In this document: positions 6,537 to 6,631 of the stretch, piece by piece | Layout of the letters: every line of letters starts with the position of its first letter | Numbering within the stretch: the stretch's first letter is position 1 | Origin: a bacterium | GTDB lineage: Bacteria; Auribacterota; Auribacteria; Auribacterales; Auribacteraceae | Direction of reading: 5' to 3' | DNA length: 6,631 nt | Assembly: GCA_021161885.1 (NCBI GenBank) | Contig: JAGGZS010000167.1 | Location: 1-6,631 of the forward strand | Position numbers and translations under genes: made by a program | Notes under the pieces: generated by a model | Told to the model about the DNA's origin: nothing | Seen by the model: the letters and a program-made list of their open reading frames with translations, nothing else | Databases searched by the model: none

Positions 6537-6542
6537 ATTATA
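6537..6542 (-). promoter_or_regulatory. Candidate -10 box upstream of the GT2 remnant and tsaB
   Basis: A perfect TATAAT on the minus strand is preceded by TG. It is 42 bp before the remnant's ATG and about 200 bp before tsaB. The -35 position falls in a T-rich tract (ten Ts at 6565-6556) with no clear TTGACA. If active, it would make the glycosyltransferase remnant the 5' leader of the tsaB-alr transcript, the only promoter-like site I can see for that pair. Confidence 0.4.
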
Positions 6543-6630
6543 CATAACAAAAACGAAAAAAAAAAGTTATAAAAAATTTTTCCAGATATATATTAACTTT
6601 TTCAAACGCATATTCAATATTTAGGGATTG
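6538..6630 (-). other. Possible C-terminal tail of an upstream gene (weak)
   Basis: One minus-strand frame is open from the window edge for 30 codons to TAA at 6540-6538. The first part (SLNIEYAFEKVNIYLEKF) looks protein-like. The last third is forced by T runs (FFFRFCYV), which suggests non-coding DNA or an earlier frameshift. The other two frames close within six codons. I cannot assign a family. It may be the end of a neighbouring gene or chance in AT-rich sequence. Confidence 0.15.
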
Positions 6631-6631
6631 C

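Overview
The window is AT-rich bacterial DNA in which every recognisable gene reads on the minus strand. Transcription order is therefore from high to low coordinates. No rRNA or clade-defining marker is present, so the host cannot be named. The low GC, a degenerate 'cheap' intergenic repeat and a fused PP2C phosphatase/HATPase regulator beside HDOD and STAS genes fit an uncultivated lineage such as Elusimicrobiota or Omnitrophota. That placement is a guess. All five intact genes end in TAA, and none has an in-frame TAG or TGA, so the genetic code looks standard.

Right end (about 6341-6631): there is a broken family-2 glycosyltransferase N-terminus, with its own Shine-Dalgarno sequence and a candidate -10 box. 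It is interrupted by an amber codon and its homology ends about 40 bp before tsaB. Next comes a housekeeping pair 26 bp apart. tsaB encodes a subunit of the tRNA t6A machinery, and alr encodes alanine racemase, which supplies D-Ala for peptidoglycan. A 123-bp gap with a candidate -10 box follows.

Centre (4388 down to 711): a compact three-gene signalling cluster. It encodes an HDOD-domain protein, then a 780-residue protein with two GAF-like sensor regions, a SpoIIE/RsbU-type PP2C phosphatase domain and an RsbW-like HATPase domain, then a small STAS-domain protein. The first two genes overlap by 16 nt and the last two are 28 bp apart or less. The likely circuit is partner switching. The phosphatase and kinase-like domains on one chain would set the phosphorylation state or binding of the STAS protein. 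The final output (a sigma factor, a cyclase or something else) is not in the window.

Left part (608 down to 356): a strong sigma70-type promoter drives initiator tRNA-fMet. A rho-independent terminator follows, and then elongator tRNA-Met.

The first 355 bp contain no gene that I can support. They hold a 138-bp palindromic, MITE-like element (23-160) and a degenerate copy of a widespread intergenic repeat (about 180-270). In 271-355 I see only AT-rich sequence.

I did not find an obviously new multi-gene system. The points most worth checking are the fused phosphatase/kinase partner-switch module, the nonsense-mutated glycosyltransferase remnant serving as the leader of tsaB, the palindromic element, and the terminator between the two Met tRNAs.
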